A stretch of DNA of 64,000 bases from Arthrobacter yangruifuii (GTDB taxonomy: Bacteria; Actinomycetota; Actinomycetes; Actinomycetales; Micrococcaceae), in contig NZ_VTFX01000004.1 in assembly GCF_009192775.1 (NCBI RefSeq), positions 248,001 to 312,000 of the forward strand, read 5' to 3'. A program made the position numbers and the translations under genes. The notes beneath the pieces were generated by a model. That model was not told where the DNA came from, did no database searches, and was given only the letters and a program-made list of their open reading frames with translations. Positions 25,551 to 34,365 of this stretch are shown one piece after another. The number at the start of each line of letters is the position of its first letter. Position 1 is the first letter of the stretch.

Positions 25551-25630
25551 TATGTCGTTGTCACGCCCTCTTGGGCCTGCCTGCCAGGTACAGCACTGGC
25601 ACCTGACTGTTTCAAAGGAGCTTCACCTGC

Positions 25631-27361
25631 ATGGCTGAATTCAAGACGTGGAATGCCGGCGGCGAGACCATTTCCATCCGCAAGGACCTGCGCGCACCGA
25701 TGCGTGACGGCGTCGAGCTGGCACTGGATGTCTACCACGGTGCCGAGGACAAGCCCCGCCCCGCGCTCGTCGCCTTGAGCCCCTACGGCAAGGAACTCCA
25801 GGCACTCGCCCTCACCATGCCCCCGCAGCGCCGGCCCAGCCCGATGTGGGACGGCTGCATCGAGGCCGGCGATATTGCCAGGATTGTGAAGGAAGACTAT
25901 GCCCACGTCATCGGTGACCTGCGCGGCTCCGGGGACTCGGGCGGTGAGCACATCGGCAATTACAACGCCGGCGGCGTCTCGCTGGGCCAGGACGCCTATG
26001 ACTTCATCGAATGGGTTGCCGAGCAGCCATGGTGCGACGGCAACGTCGGCATGGTCGGTATTTCCTACTTCGGCTCCATGCAGGTCCTCGCCGCGGCCGA
26101 ACGCCCGCCGCACCTGAAGGCCATTTTCGTTTCCGGCGGCCACTACGACTTCTACGAAACCACCTACCACGGCGGGGTCATGTGGTTCATGCCGCGCGCC
26201 GCCCGCGAAGGCCGCGGCGGTGATTCGGGCTGGGCGTTCACCGACCGGACCAAGTCCCGGATGCTGGAGAAGCACTCCCCCGAAGAACTGAAGAAACTGG
26301 TCGCCGAGCGCCTGGCCGATCCGGACGTCGCCGCCTGGCCCAACCTGGTCCACGTGCTGAACTACCCCAAGCACCACGAAGCCTGGTTCGACATTGCCAT
26401 GAACGAGCTCGACGGCGACTGGTACGAGGAGCGCAATCCCATCACCCTGGCCCCCAACATCGACATTCCGGTGTACCTGCAGATCGACCAGGGGCGCGGC
26501 TGGACCATGGACGGGACCATTGAACTGTTCGATGCGCTTCAGGGTCCCAGGAAGCTGGACATCGGCCCCTACCCTCCCATGCAGTCGCGCCCCTTCATCG
26601 AGGAACACGACAAGATGTTCCGCTGGTACGACTACTGGATCAAGGGCATCGACAACGGCATCATGGACGAGCCGGCTGTCAGCGTTTTCGTGGAGGGTTC
26701 ACGGGAGCACGCCACCGGTGCACAGTGGCCGCCGAAGGACGTGGATTACCGTCCCTTGTATTTGCGGCCGCGGCGGAAGCTTTCTCCCGAACCCGAACCC
26801 ATGGGCACGGAATATGCCGCTCCGGACGGCTTTTATCAGGCCCCGCTGACGGTCACGGACAAGGTCGAGATCCTGGACTGGAGCACGGACGTGTTCGAGG
26901 AGGACACCGAGCTGATCGGCACCGGCGCTGCGCACATCTTCGCCGAGATTGACCAGCCGGATACCAACTTCATCCTCCGGCTCTGGGACAGCGCTCCCAA
27001 CGGCAAGCGGCAGCTGGTCACCACCGGTTATCTGAAGGCGTCCCACCGTGAACTCGACGAGGACCGGACCACCGAGGGCAACCCGTACCACCCGCACACC
27101 CGGGCCGTTCCGGTGGAACCGGGCACTATCGAGGAGTACGTGGTGCGCCTGTACCCGTTCGCGACCACATTCCGGCCCGGGCACCGCCTGGTGGTGGAGC
27201 TGTCCAATGACGAGCCGCTGGCGGACGAGCACAACGCCCTGCTGCCGCCGGATTCCTTCCATCTGCCGGTGGGCCGTCCGGTGACGCACAAGATCTACCG
27301 CGACGCAGCGTACCCGTCCCGGCTGGTGCTGCCGTTCACTGCTCCGGCTGCAGGGAACTGA
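25631..27361 (+). CDS. CocE/NonD-family serine hydrolase
   Basis: 576 residues. N-terminal alpha/beta-hydrolase domain: MRDGVELALDVY, DLRGSGDSGGE and the nucleophile elbow GISYFGS with S145. The C-terminal jelly-roll typical of X-Pro dipeptidyl-peptidase/CocE enzymes is seen in TELIGTGAAHIFAEIDQPDT and FRPGHRLVVELSNDE. Members cleave esters such as cocaine, glutaryl-7-ACA or acyl amino acids. ATG follows AAAGGAG. It ends in a very stable terminator. It is the fourth hydrolase of the island. Confidence 0.9.
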   Translation: MAEFKTWNAGGETISIRKDLRAPMRDGVELALDVYHGAEDKPRPALVALSPYGKELQALALTMPPQRRPSPMWDGCIEAGDIARIVKEDYAHVIGDLRGSGDSGGEHIGNYNAGGVSLGQDAYDFIEWVAEQPWCDGNVGMVGISYFGSMQVLAAAERPPHLKAIFVSGGHYDFYETTYHGGVMWFMPRAAREGRGGDSGWAFTDRTKSRMLEKHSPEELKKLVAERLADPDVAAWPNLVHVLNYPKHHEAWFDIAMNELDGDWYEERNPITLAPNIDIPVYLQIDQGRGWTMDGTIELFDALQGPRKLDIGPYPPMQSRPFIEEHDKMFRWYDYWIKGIDNGIMDEPAVSVFVEGSREHATGAQWPPKDVDYRPLYLRPRRKLSPEPEPMGTEYAAPDGFYQAPLTVTDKVEILDWSTDVFEEDTELIGTGAAHIFAEIDQPDTNFILRLWDSAPNGKRQLVTTGYLKASHRELDEDRTTEGNPYHPHTRAVPVEPGTIEEYVVRLYPFATTFRPGHRLVVELSNDEPLADEHNALLPPDSFHLPVGRPVTHKIYRDAAYPSRLVLPFTAPAAGN

Positions 27362-27379
27362 CAGAACTGTTGGACACAC

Positions 27380-27417
27380 GCCAAGGGCGGGCACCGGTTC
27401 CGGTGCCCGCCCTTGGC
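27380..27417. terminator. Long perfect hairpin between CocE and glpD genes
   Basis: An 18-bp perfect stem (27380-27397 with 27400-27417) and a TT centre, GC-rich. It separates convergent genes and presumably terminates in both directions, although neither side has a strong T-run. Confidence 0.85.
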
Positions 27418-27436
27418 GCTGTTGATTCTGTGGCTG

Positions 27437-29218
27437 CTAGGAAGCCATCGCCGGAATCTTCATGCCGTGCATGTTGACCAGCAGGTCGCGGGCGCCCTCG
27501 ACCTGGCGCTTGGCCTCGGCGTCGTCCCAGCCCAGCTGCGGGGCCAGCAGAGAAGCCATCTCATTGAGCATTTCCTCGGACACGAGTCCGCGGAAGGCCA
27601 GCGAGGTGCGGCGGATCAGGACGTCGGACAGACGGGTGATCTGCTCGTGCTCCACCATGTACTCAAGCTCGCGGGTGCTCAGCTCCTTGGTGGAGGCCAG
27701 CAGCTGGTCCCCGCCCTGGGCCAGGAAGGCCATGACGTCGGTGGCACGGGTGCCGTAGCGGGTCAGCAGGACGCGGACGCGGTCACGGTCGGCCACCTCG
27801 TTTGCGGTGCGGTTGACCCACAGGCGCTCTTCAGCCGCTGTGCGCGGGAAGTCCTTGCCGCCGCCGATCTGCAGTTCGGCCGTGGTGGTCTTGCGCGGCA
27901 TGCCGAGAGCGGTCATCGCTTCGGTGGCGAGGTTCTCGGACAGGGCGCGGAACGTGGTCCACTTGCCGCCTACCAGCGAGAGGCTGGTGACGTTCCTGCC
28001 GGCACGCTTGTCCGTGCGCTTTTCGATCCGGTAGTCGCGGGACACGAAGCCGGGCTGCGTGTCGTCGTGCTTCGGGAGCGGGCGGACGCCGGAGAAGGTG
28101 TACACAATATGGTCACGGCGCACATCGACGGTCGGGAACACGTGGGCGATGAGCTCGAAGAAGTACTCGATCTCCTCGTCGGTGCAGACCGCGGCTTCGC
28201 GGATGTCGGCGTCGATGTCCGTGGTGCCCACCAGGACGCGGTCGCCCATCGGGTAGATCAGGACGATGCGGCCGTCGGTGTGCTCGAAGAACATCTCGCG
28301 GCCGTTGCAGGCTGCGAGCAGTTCCGGGTGGTCCAGGACGATGTGCGAGCCCTTGGTGCCGCCCATAAAGGAGGTGCGCTTGCCGAAGGAATCGTTGGTC
28401 TCGTCCACCCAGGCGCCGGTGGCGTTGATGACGACGTCGGCCTCGAAGGTGAATTCCTCACCGGTGAGCTCGTCGCGCAGCACCGTGCCGGCGTCGGTGG
28501 TGCCAACGGCGGACACGTAGTTGCTGGCGCGGGACTGCGGGTTGGCTTCCAGACCGTCACGCAGCACATCCAGGGTCAGGCGCTCCGGGTTGTGCACGGA
28601 GGCGTCGAAGTAGGTGGCCGTGTACTTGACGTCCGGTCGCAGCAGGGGCAGTTCCTGCAGGGACTTCTTCTTGCCCACGAAGTTGTGCCTGGGGGCCACG
28701 CGGCCGCCGCGGGAGAAGAAGTCATACATCATCAGGCCGGCCTTGATCAGCAGCGCGCCGCGCTCGTTCGGCTTGCCCGGCTTGTGCGTCAGGAAGCGCA
28801 TCGGTGCAGCAGTGATGCCCGAGAACGTGCTGGTGATCGGGATGGTGGTCTGCAGCGGCTTCACGTAGTGCGGGGCCAGGCGCAGCAGCGCGTTGCGCTC
28901 GACGACGGACTCGTGCACGAGGCGGAACTCGCCGTTCTCCAGGTAGCGGATGCCGCCGTGGATCATGTGGGAAGAGGCTCCCGAGGCGCCCTGGCAGTAG
29001 TCGCCGCGCTCGACGAGGGCTACGTCCACACCCTGCAGCGACAGGTCCCGGAAGGTGCCGACGCCGTTGATGCCGCCGCCGATGATCAGCACCGAGGCCC
29101 GGGGGCGGTCCTTCAGCTGCTGTACAACCGGACGGGTCCGGGCGGCGGTCTTTGCCTTGCTGGGGTTCACGGAATTGTCCACGTATATCTCCAAACGCTT
29201 CTGTGGCTGCATTGCCAT
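27437..29218 (-). CDS. glpD: Aerobic glycerol-3-phosphate dehydrogenase
   Basis: FAD-dependent oxidation of sn-glycerol-3-phosphate to dihydroxyacetone phosphate at the membrane, passing electrons to quinone. The FAD motif SVLIIGGGINGVGTFRDLSL is at about 42-61, followed by GDYCQGASGASSHMIHGGIR, the GlpD fingerprint. The C-terminal DAO_C helical domain is present. 593 aa matches actinobacterial GlpD. Divergent from a SorC-type regulator, its likely controller. No glpF or glpK lies in the window. Confidence 0.95.
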   Translation of the reverse strand: MAMQPQKRLEIYVDNSVNPSKAKTAARTRPVVQQLKDRPRASVLIIGGGINGVGTFRDLSLQGVDVALVERGDYCQGASGASSHMIHGGIRYLENGEFRLVHESVVERNALLRLAPHYVKPLQTTIPITSTFSGITAAPMRFLTHKPGKPNERGALLIKAGLMMYDFFSRGGRVAPRHNFVGKKKSLQELPLLRPDVKYTATYFDASVHNPERLTLDVLRDGLEANPQSRASNYVSAVGTTDAGTVLRDELTGEEFTFEADVVINATGAWVDETNDSFGKRTSFMGGTKGSHIVLDHPELLAACNGREMFFEHTDGRIVLIYPMGDRVLVGTTDIDADIREAAVCTDEEIEYFFELIAHVFPTVDVRRDHIVYTFSGVRPLPKHDDTQPGFVSRDYRIEKRTDKRAGRNVTSLSLVGGKWTTFRALSENLATEAMTALGMPRKTTTAELQIGGGKDFPRTAAEERLWVNRTANEVADRDRVRVLLTRYGTRATDVMAFLAQGGDQLLASTKELSTRELEYMVEHEQITRLSDVLIRRTSLAFRGLVSEEMLNEMASLLAPQLGWDDAEAKRQVEGARDLLVNMHGMKIPAMAS

Positions 29219-29262
29219 ATCTACTCAATGGTCGAAGCCCTGCAACCCCGGGGCCGTACCAA

Positions 29263-29276
29263 TGCACATACGTGCA
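29263..29276. promoter_or_regulatory. Inverted repeat in the glpD/SorC divergent region
   Basis: TGCAC, 4-nt ATAC, GTGCA. Positioned about 45 nt upstream of the glpD ATG and just ahead of the regulator's -10, a suitable place for autoregulation. Confidence 0.4.
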
Positions 29277-29282
29277 CCCTGC

Positions 29283-29296
29283 GATAATGAATTCAT
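29283..29296 (+). promoter_or_regulatory. Candidate -10 and 10-bp palindrome upstream of the SorC regulator
   Basis: GATAAT at 29283-29288 is followed by the perfect palindrome ATGAATTCAT (29287-29296). Transcription would begin near 29295, which is the first base of a short ATG ORF. No good -35 is seen. Confidence 0.4.
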
Positions 29297-29330
29297 GGAG
29301 TACGCAGCGGTGTCGATGGACAGCGAATGA
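29295..29330 (+). CDS. Possible leaderless 11-codon leader ORF
   Basis: ATG 29295 begins MEYAAVSMDSE and ends with TGA at 29328-29330, overlapping the regulator ATG at 29327 as ATGA. Seven nt separate its ATG from the end of a GATAAT box, the geometry of a leaderless mRNA, common in actinobacteria. It may couple translation to the regulator, whose own Shine-Dalgarno is weak. No homology claim is made. Confidence 0.35.
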   Translation: MEYAAVSMDSE

Positions 29331-30349
29331 ACATTGGTGTCAGTGGACGGATCCCGGATGCGTCCGGTCCGGGCCAGGGCCCCGGCCCGGCAGCGAGTGA
29401 GCGGGAGAGCCGCGACAGGGATGCTCTGCGGGCAGCCCAGATGTATTACCTGCAGAGCCTCACTATGGAGGCGATTGCGCGGGAGCTGCGGATCTCCCGT
29501 TCCACGGTGTCCCGCCTCCTCTCCTATGCCCGTTCCACCGGGCTGGTGCGGATTGAAATCCGTAACCCTTCGGACCGGGCGCCGGCGCTGGAACAGGAAA
29601 TTGCGTGCCGCTTCGGTATCCAGGCCCATGTGGTTCCCGTTGCCGAAACCGTCTCCCCCGCGCAGGCCCTGCAGCGGGTTGCCGTGCAGGCCGCCCATCT
29701 GATCAGTCCGTTGATCGATTCCGACGCGATCATCGGCGTCGCCTGGGGATCGACCCTGACGGCTGTGAGCCAGCATCTACCGATCAAGAACACCCACGAC
29801 AGCACCGTGGTGCAGATGAACGGGGCAGGGAACTTCCGGACCTCGGGCATCACGTACGCCAGCGAAATCCTGCAGCGTTTCGGCCATGCCTACGGTGCGC
29901 GCGTGGTCCAGTTTCCGGTTCCGGCGTTCTTCGACCATGCGGAAACCAAGGAAGCCATGTGGCGCGAACGCCCGGTGAAGCGTGTCCTGGACCTGCAGGC
30001 CCGGATGAACACGGCGATTTTCGGGGTTGGTTCCATGGAAGCCGGAGTTCCCAGCCACGTTTACAACGGCGCCTACCTCGATGAAGAAGACCTCCACGAA
30101 CTGATCGCCGAAGGTGTCGTGGGCGATGTTGCCACCATGTTCTACCGGGCCGACGGAACCTGGGACGGAATCAAGCTCAACTACCGCAGCACCGGTCCGG
30201 ACCTTTCCACCCTGCGGCAGGTTCCGCGCCGCATCTGTGTAGTGGCCGGGGAAACCAAAACCACCAGCCTCCTGGGTGCCCTGCGTGCCGGGCTGGTCAC
30301 GGATCTGATTCTGGATGAAAATTCCGCGCGGCGGCTGGCGTCGTCGTAG
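29327..30349 (+). CDS. SorC/DeoR-type sugar-binding transcriptional regulator
   Basis: 340 residues. HTH region MYYLQSLTMEAIARELRI and SRSTVSRLLSYARSTGLVRI at about 39-75, followed by the phosphosugar-binding SorC domain (IIGVAWGSTLTAVSQHLP, GAGNFRTSGITYASEI, AIFGVGSMEAG, CVVAGETKTTSLLGALRAGL). It should respond to a phosphorylated sugar or glycerol derivative. Divergent from glpD, so glycerol-3-phosphate metabolism is the obvious target. Confidence 0.88.
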   Translation: MNIGVSGRIPDASGPGQGPGPAASERESRDRDALRAAQMYYLQSLTMEAIARELRISRSTVSRLLSYARSTGLVRIEIRNPSDRAPALEQEIACRFGIQAHVVPVAETVSPAQALQRVAVQAAHLISPLIDSDAIIGVAWGSTLTAVSQHLPIKNTHDSTVVQMNGAGNFRTSGITYASEILQRFGHAYGARVVQFPVPAFFDHAETKEAMWRERPVKRVLDLQARMNTAIFGVGSMEAGVPSHVYNGAYLDEEDLHELIAEGVVGDVATMFYRADGTWDGIKLNYRSTGPDLSTLRQVPRRICVVAGETKTTSLLGALRAGLVTDLILDENSARRLASS

Positions 30350-30453
30350 GAGCTGTAGTCTGCAGGCGAGCCGGTGTTCCCGGGCCGGGCCGGATCTGAC
30401 GCGGTTCGGATGCGGTTCGGTCCAGTCCAGTCCAGCACCCAGGAGGAATCAGC

Positions 30454-30990
30454 ATGGATCCCGTTCCCCTGCAGCGCCTGCAGGACCTGCAGGCCGGTAC
30501 CGACGCCGGCACAGCCCTGGCCTTCTTTGATTCCCTGCCTCCGGTTCAGGTAGCGGACATGTACGGCTCCTGGCGGGGCACCGAACTGCCCACTGGGCAT
30601 CCACTTGACGGCCTGCTGGAGCCGCTGGGCTGGTACGGAAAGCGGTTTGACGGCGCGGAGGAGGTGTTCCCCCTGGTGTTCTCCGGTGGCGGCGTCTTCA
30701 ACGTCAATCCTTCGCTGGTTCCGCTCCCGATGGTTCTGCGCTTCAGCCCCATGCTGCGGAAGCGGGAACTGCTGGCGTCTGCTCGTCCCTTCCTTCGTGT
30801 TGCGCGCACCCGAAGGCCCGGCGCGCGGTTGCGGATGACCGAGTACCGGGGCGTGTCCAGCGCGACCATGATCTACGACGCTCTGCCGGTCCTGGACGTT
30901 TTCCGCAGGGTCGACGCCGACACGGTGCTCGGTGCCATGGATTTGAGGGGGGTAAGGCTTCCGTTCTTTTTCGTGCTGCGCAGGGACTAG
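30454..30990 (+). CDS. GXWXG/DUF4334 domain protein
   Basis: 178 residues. The N-terminal GXWXG motif is GSWRG at about 39-43, followed by HPLDGLLEPLGWYGKRF; the C-terminal half (GVSSATMIYDALPVLDVFRR, DTVLGAMD) is the DUF4334 module, where D-VLGxMD is conserved. Function is not established. AGGAGG precedes the ATG. The upstream sequence has three tandem GTCCA repeats near 30420. Monocistronic by appearance. Confidence 0.8.
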   Translation: MDPVPLQRLQDLQAGTDAGTALAFFDSLPPVQVADMYGSWRGTELPTGHPLDGLLEPLGWYGKRFDGAEEVFPLVFSGGGVFNVNPSLVPLPMVLRFSPMLRKRELLASARPFLRVARTRRPGARLRMTEYRGVSSATMIYDALPVLDVFRRVDADTVLGAMDLRGVRLPFFFVLRRD

Positions 30991-31034
30991 TTCTGCACGG
31001 GAACCAGTTCGGCGCAGGGACCAGCGGTGGCAGA

Positions 31035-32984
31035 TCAGAACGGCGGCGGAGGTTCGTCCCGGGGGTCCGTCTCCGCATCGTGGCATCTCAGTTCCAGAAA
31101 CGGTTCGGTGCGGTAGACCCGTCCGGTCGGGGACGTCCATTCCATCACCCCGGGTGTGGGTTGGGTGGCTTTCCAGAATCCCAGGGTCTTGAACCGGTGG
31201 TGCCGGCGACAGAGGTGTTCCAAGTTTCCGTGTTCGGTGTCCCCGCCATTCGCCCAATCGGTGGTGTGGTCGATCTCCGTGACCGCAGTACTGACCCGGC
31301 ATCCCGGGAACCTACAGGTCCCGTCCCGGGCTCTGAGCCAGCGTGCCAGCCCGGCCGGGACCTTCCGACGACGTCCGACCCCGAGGATCTCCCCGGTCTG
31401 TGGGTCTTGAGCCAGGCCGGTCCAGTGCACGGCGTTGCGTGCGAGCCTGCGGGCTGCATCGGCACTGATCGGCCCGTAACCGTGCAGCTCGGCAGGCTGC
31501 TCATCGGCACCGAACAACGTTTCGGCGTTGATCAACACCATGATCTCCGCCCTAGGCAGAACACCCGTGGACCCGGACAACTCATCGGATTCGGTGCCGC
31601 TGGCATCATCGGGCGTGCCGGCGGTTGCGGCACCGCCGCTGCCACTGCTTCTGTCTCGCCGAACTCGGTTACCAGAACCGCCGACACCGTGGGCGTTCCC
31701 GGTCCCGCCGCGTCCTCCGCTCCGACCAGCACCCTCCCGCGGGACCCCTCCACCGCCGCGGGGTGAACCGAGGCCGCCCATGAGCAGTTGGGTCAGGATG
31801 TCGGCCCGCAGTTGGTCGGCTGTCCGCAGGTCCCCGTCCGCCTGTTCACCACGGGCTGAGGTACACAACGCTGTGTAGATCTGTTGGGCATGTTCGGCCC
31901 GCAGATGGGCGGAGAGCCAGGACATGCCGTCCTCGTCGCGTTCCAGGACCACTTTCCGTTTCTCGAACGCCGTCTGGTGCCGTTCGGGAATGGTTTCGGG
32001 ATAGGTTTTCTCCCGCAGTCGGCGGGCTTTGGCGCAGAACTGTGGCCGGGTTATGCCTTCGGCTTTGGCGAGCAGCTCCGCCTCAAACTCCGGGAGTTTG
32101 GAGTCTGGAATGTCCTGGCACTGGTCCAGGACCACCTGGGCGTGCGCGTAACTGATGCGTCCTTGTTCCAGTCCGTTGAGGGTGGCGGTGTGGGTGCTGC
32201 AGAGCCTGCCGGCTTCGACCATCATGCCCTGGGCGGTAGTCTGCGGAACATTCAAAATCGCAGCGCATTCGGCGGCAGCGACGCTGAACGCGATCCCCGG
32301 ACCTTCACTGCCGAAGTGTTTGCACACATCCTTGCGGAACAGTTCCTCCATATGGTTGAGCGCCCGTGCTTCCTGGGCCTGCGTCCACCGGACCAAATGT
32401 GCCAGCCGGGCCAATACCTCGCCGGTGGCGTGTTCGTCGAAGGACTCAAGATTCGCCATCGCCAGCACCCCGGTAAAACCGTCCGGAAAGCCATCCAAAC
32501 CGGTGGCACCCGTGGAGGGCTCCGCAGGCTCAGCGGGTTCGGCAGGTTCAGCGGGTTCGGCAGGTTCAGCGGGTTCGGCAGGTTCAGCGGCCGCCGAGCC
32601 TGAGGTGTCCTCTGGAACGCGTCCGGGTTCGGCGGCTCCAGGTTCAGCGGTAGTCAAGCCGGACGCGGAATCCGGTGCGGGAGTAGGTGCGTCGAAGAGG
32701 GTGGCAGCAGGCGTTGCTGCGGGGTCGGTGGAGGCGTCGCCGGTGTTGGTGTCGGTGTCCGTGGACGTGACAGTGCCGGCCTGAGTGCCGCCGTCGTCGT
32801 CGGAGTCCGTACCGTCGCCACCCTCGTGGCCGCCGGCATCGTCGCCGACGTCCGGAACCGCCCGATATACCGCCAGCGTGCAGGGCGTTCGCGGAGCACC
32901 CTCGTCGCCAGCGAAGCCTGTGGGCCGCTGATCTTCACTGCCTGCTTGTTCGGTTGTCGGTTCGGTGTTCCCGAGCTGTTCCAT
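31035..32984 (-). CDS. DUF222 (13E12-like) HNH endonuclease-domain protein
   Basis: 649 residues. The DUF222 domain covers roughly 160-450 and the HNH nuclease motif is near the end: TEIDHTTDWANGGDTEHGNL then EHLCRRHHRFK, with all HNH residues present. The N-terminal 150 residues are low complexity, with a run of about seven Ala-Glu-Pro triplets encoded by 18-bp DNA repeats, and a Gly/Arg-rich linker separates DUF222 from HNH. These proteins are multicopy in actinobacteria and have been viewed as selfish or group-intron-like elements; the role here is unknown. Confidence 0.9.
   Translation of the reverse strand: MEQLGNTEPTTEQAGSEDQRPTGFAGDEGAPRTPCTLAVYRAVPDVGDDAGGHEGGDGTDSDDDGGTQAGTVTSTDTDTNTGDASTDPAATPAATLFDAPTPAPDSASGLTTAEPGAAEPGRVPEDTSGSAAAEPAEPAEPAEPAEPAEPAEPAEPSTGATGLDGFPDGFTGVLAMANLESFDEHATGEVLARLAHLVRWTQAQEARALNHMEELFRKDVCKHFGSEGPGIAFSVAAAECAAILNVPQTTAQGMMVEAGRLCSTHTATLNGLEQGRISYAHAQVVLDQCQDIPDSKLPEFEAELLAKAEGITRPQFCAKARRLREKTYPETIPERHQTAFEKRKVVLERDEDGMSWLSAHLRAEHAQQIYTALCTSARGEQADGDLRTADQLRADILTQLLMGGLGSPRGGGGVPREGAGRSGGRGGTGNAHGVGGSGNRVRRDRSSGSGGAATAGTPDDASGTESDELSGSTGVLPRAEIMVLINAETLFGADEQPAELHGYGPISADAARRLARNAVHWTGLAQDPQTGEILGVGRRRKVPAGLARWLRARDGTCRFPGCRVSTAVTEIDHTTDWANGGDTEHGNLEHLCRRHHRFKTLGFWKATQPTPGVMEWTSPTGRVYRTEPFLELRCHDAETDPRDEPPPPF
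32527..32590 (-). repeat. 18-bp coding repeats (AEPAEP) in the DUF222-HNH gene
   Basis: Unit GGTTCAGCGGGTTCGGCA at 32545-32562 and 32563-32580 is exact, a one-base variant lies at 32527-32544 and a partial copy at 32581-32590. Such arrays expand and contract by slippage. Confidence 0.9.
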
Positions 32985-33463
32985 ACCCTCAGGATTTCAC
33001 CCGGCACTGACATTTTTGGCCCGAAAACGGGCTTCGAAGGGTCCCGGACGGAACCCAAAATTACCTGTCTTTTTGAGCCGATTACTTAGTCTGAATCAGG
33101 ACGTTTTTGTAGGCCGGGACGGTCTGCGGGGCTCCCACAGCCCGCTGGCACCGGATGCAGAGCGGGAGGGCAGCGGGGTCCGAATCGACCCAGGTCATGG
33201 TTTCCATCTGCAGCCCGGTCTGCGCCCGAACCATCGACCCGTAGTACGGAGCCCCGGAGTAAGGGACCCGGCGCAGACCGGGCTGTGCCGGCCACAAGCT
33301 GTGCCCGCCACGAGCTGTGCAGGCCACAAAGCGCCACCCGATCCTCAGCACACAGCCAACCACCGAGCAACTGAACCGGCCCGCCGCAACCTGGCTGCCC
33401 GGCGAACCTCTCAGTCGCGGATGCCCTCCCTGAGCAAGATTTCCCGGCGGCCAAGAGCCTTGA
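32985..33463. other. Gene-poor stretch between DUF222-HNH and SDR genes
   Basis: About 480 bases. A minus-strand frame is open from 33627 to 33082 but overlaps the SDR gene, has Trp/Arg/Pro-rich composition and no family resemblance, so I do not call it. Short repeats of the type CACAAGCTGTGC/CACGAGCTGTGC occur near 33294-33320. The region upstream of 32984 must hold the HNH gene promoter. Confidence 0.5.
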
Positions 33464-34291
33464 TCAGCCGGCGAGCAGTGCCACCGAACGGTTCCAGAGA
33501 CCCAAAGCCAGGGCGGCATCTCCGGCCTGCTTGTTGGGCCGAGCCACCTTGCTCCGGACAAAGTACTTGCCGGTCGGATAGTCCGTCCCCGGGGTTCCCT
33601 CCGCCAGGTACACGAGCGTCCGGGCACCCTTTTCCGGCGTCGGAAGCAGCCTGCGCAGCAGCGGCGACTGGTAGACGGCCCGCATTGCCGAACCTTCTGC
33701 GCTGGAGAAGCTCGACCCGATCACACCCGGGTGGAAGGCGGTGGAAGTTGCACCGTGCGAACGGTACCGGCGGTCGAACTCCTCGGTGAACAGGATCTGC
33801 TCCAGTTTGGCGTTGCCGTAGGCCTTGCTGGGGTTGTACCCGTTTTCATTCTCCAGATCGTCCAGGTCCACGTTGCCAAACAACCGGTTGGCCAGGCTGG
33901 AGGTGTTGATCACGGTGCCCTTGGACTCAATGAGCCGGTCAGTCAGCAGCTGCGTAAGCAGGAACGGCGCCAGGTAGTTCACCTGGAAGGTCATCTCGTG
34001 TCCATCCCCGGTCTGCCGGCGCTCATTGCCGAAGATCGCGCCTGCGTTGTTCGCCAGCACGTCGATGCGCGGGTAACGCTGAAGCAGTTCCGAAGCCAGG
34101 GTACGCACGCTGCCGAGGTCCGCGAAGTCGGCGAGGAAATACTGGCCGCCGGTGTCCTTGGCGACGGCGGCGGTCTTCTCCGGCGAGCGTCCCACCACCA
34201 CGACGTGGTGCCCGTTTTCGGTCAGCTGCCTGGCGGCGGCCGCACCGATTCCGTCACTGGCGCCGGTGATCACGATGGTTTTGGGAGACAC
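33464..34291 (-). CDS. SDR-family NAD(P)-dependent oxidoreductase
   Basis: 275 residues. TGASDGIGAAAA is the cofactor-binding glycine motif, NNAG is present (VLANNAGAIFG), the catalytic Ser lies in INTSSLANR and the YxxxK pair in KAYGNAKLEQ. It resembles the retinol-dehydrogenase/WWOX-like SDR subgroup. It lies 74 nt downstream of the ECF41 sigma gene on the same strand and could belong to that regulon, but a separate promoter is possible. Confidence 0.88.
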   Translation of the reverse strand: MSPKTIVITGASDGIGAAAARQLTENGHHVVVVGRSPEKTAAVAKDTGGQYFLADFADLGSVRTLASELLQRYPRIDVLANNAGAIFGNERRQTGDGHEMTFQVNYLAPFLLTQLLTDRLIESKGTVINTSSLANRLFGNVDLDDLENENGYNPSKAYGNAKLEQILFTEEFDRRYRSHGATSTAFHPGVIGSSFSSAEGSAMRAVYQSPLLRRLLPTPEKGARTLVYLAEGTPGTDYPTGKYFVRSKVARPNKQAGDAALALGLWNRSVALLAG

Positions 34292-34365
34292 AAAAGCCTG
34301 CTTTCCTCATAGCGCTGCCGTGAGCGGCAACACGGTTCCCACCTTAGTCCGGCGTGCCGGGGAGT

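Noticed and set aside
27413-29287. 624-aa plus-strand open frame
   Set aside because: Complement of glpD, which is unmistakable.
32527-32590. Regular 18-bp repeats resembling a short CRISPR array
   Set aside because: Repeats are directly adjacent without spacers and encode an in-frame AEP tract.
33082-33627. 181-aa minus-strand frame in the gap before the SDR gene
   Set aside because: Overlaps the SDR coding region, Trp/Arg/Pro-rich, no recognisable family; kept only as an unannotated gap.
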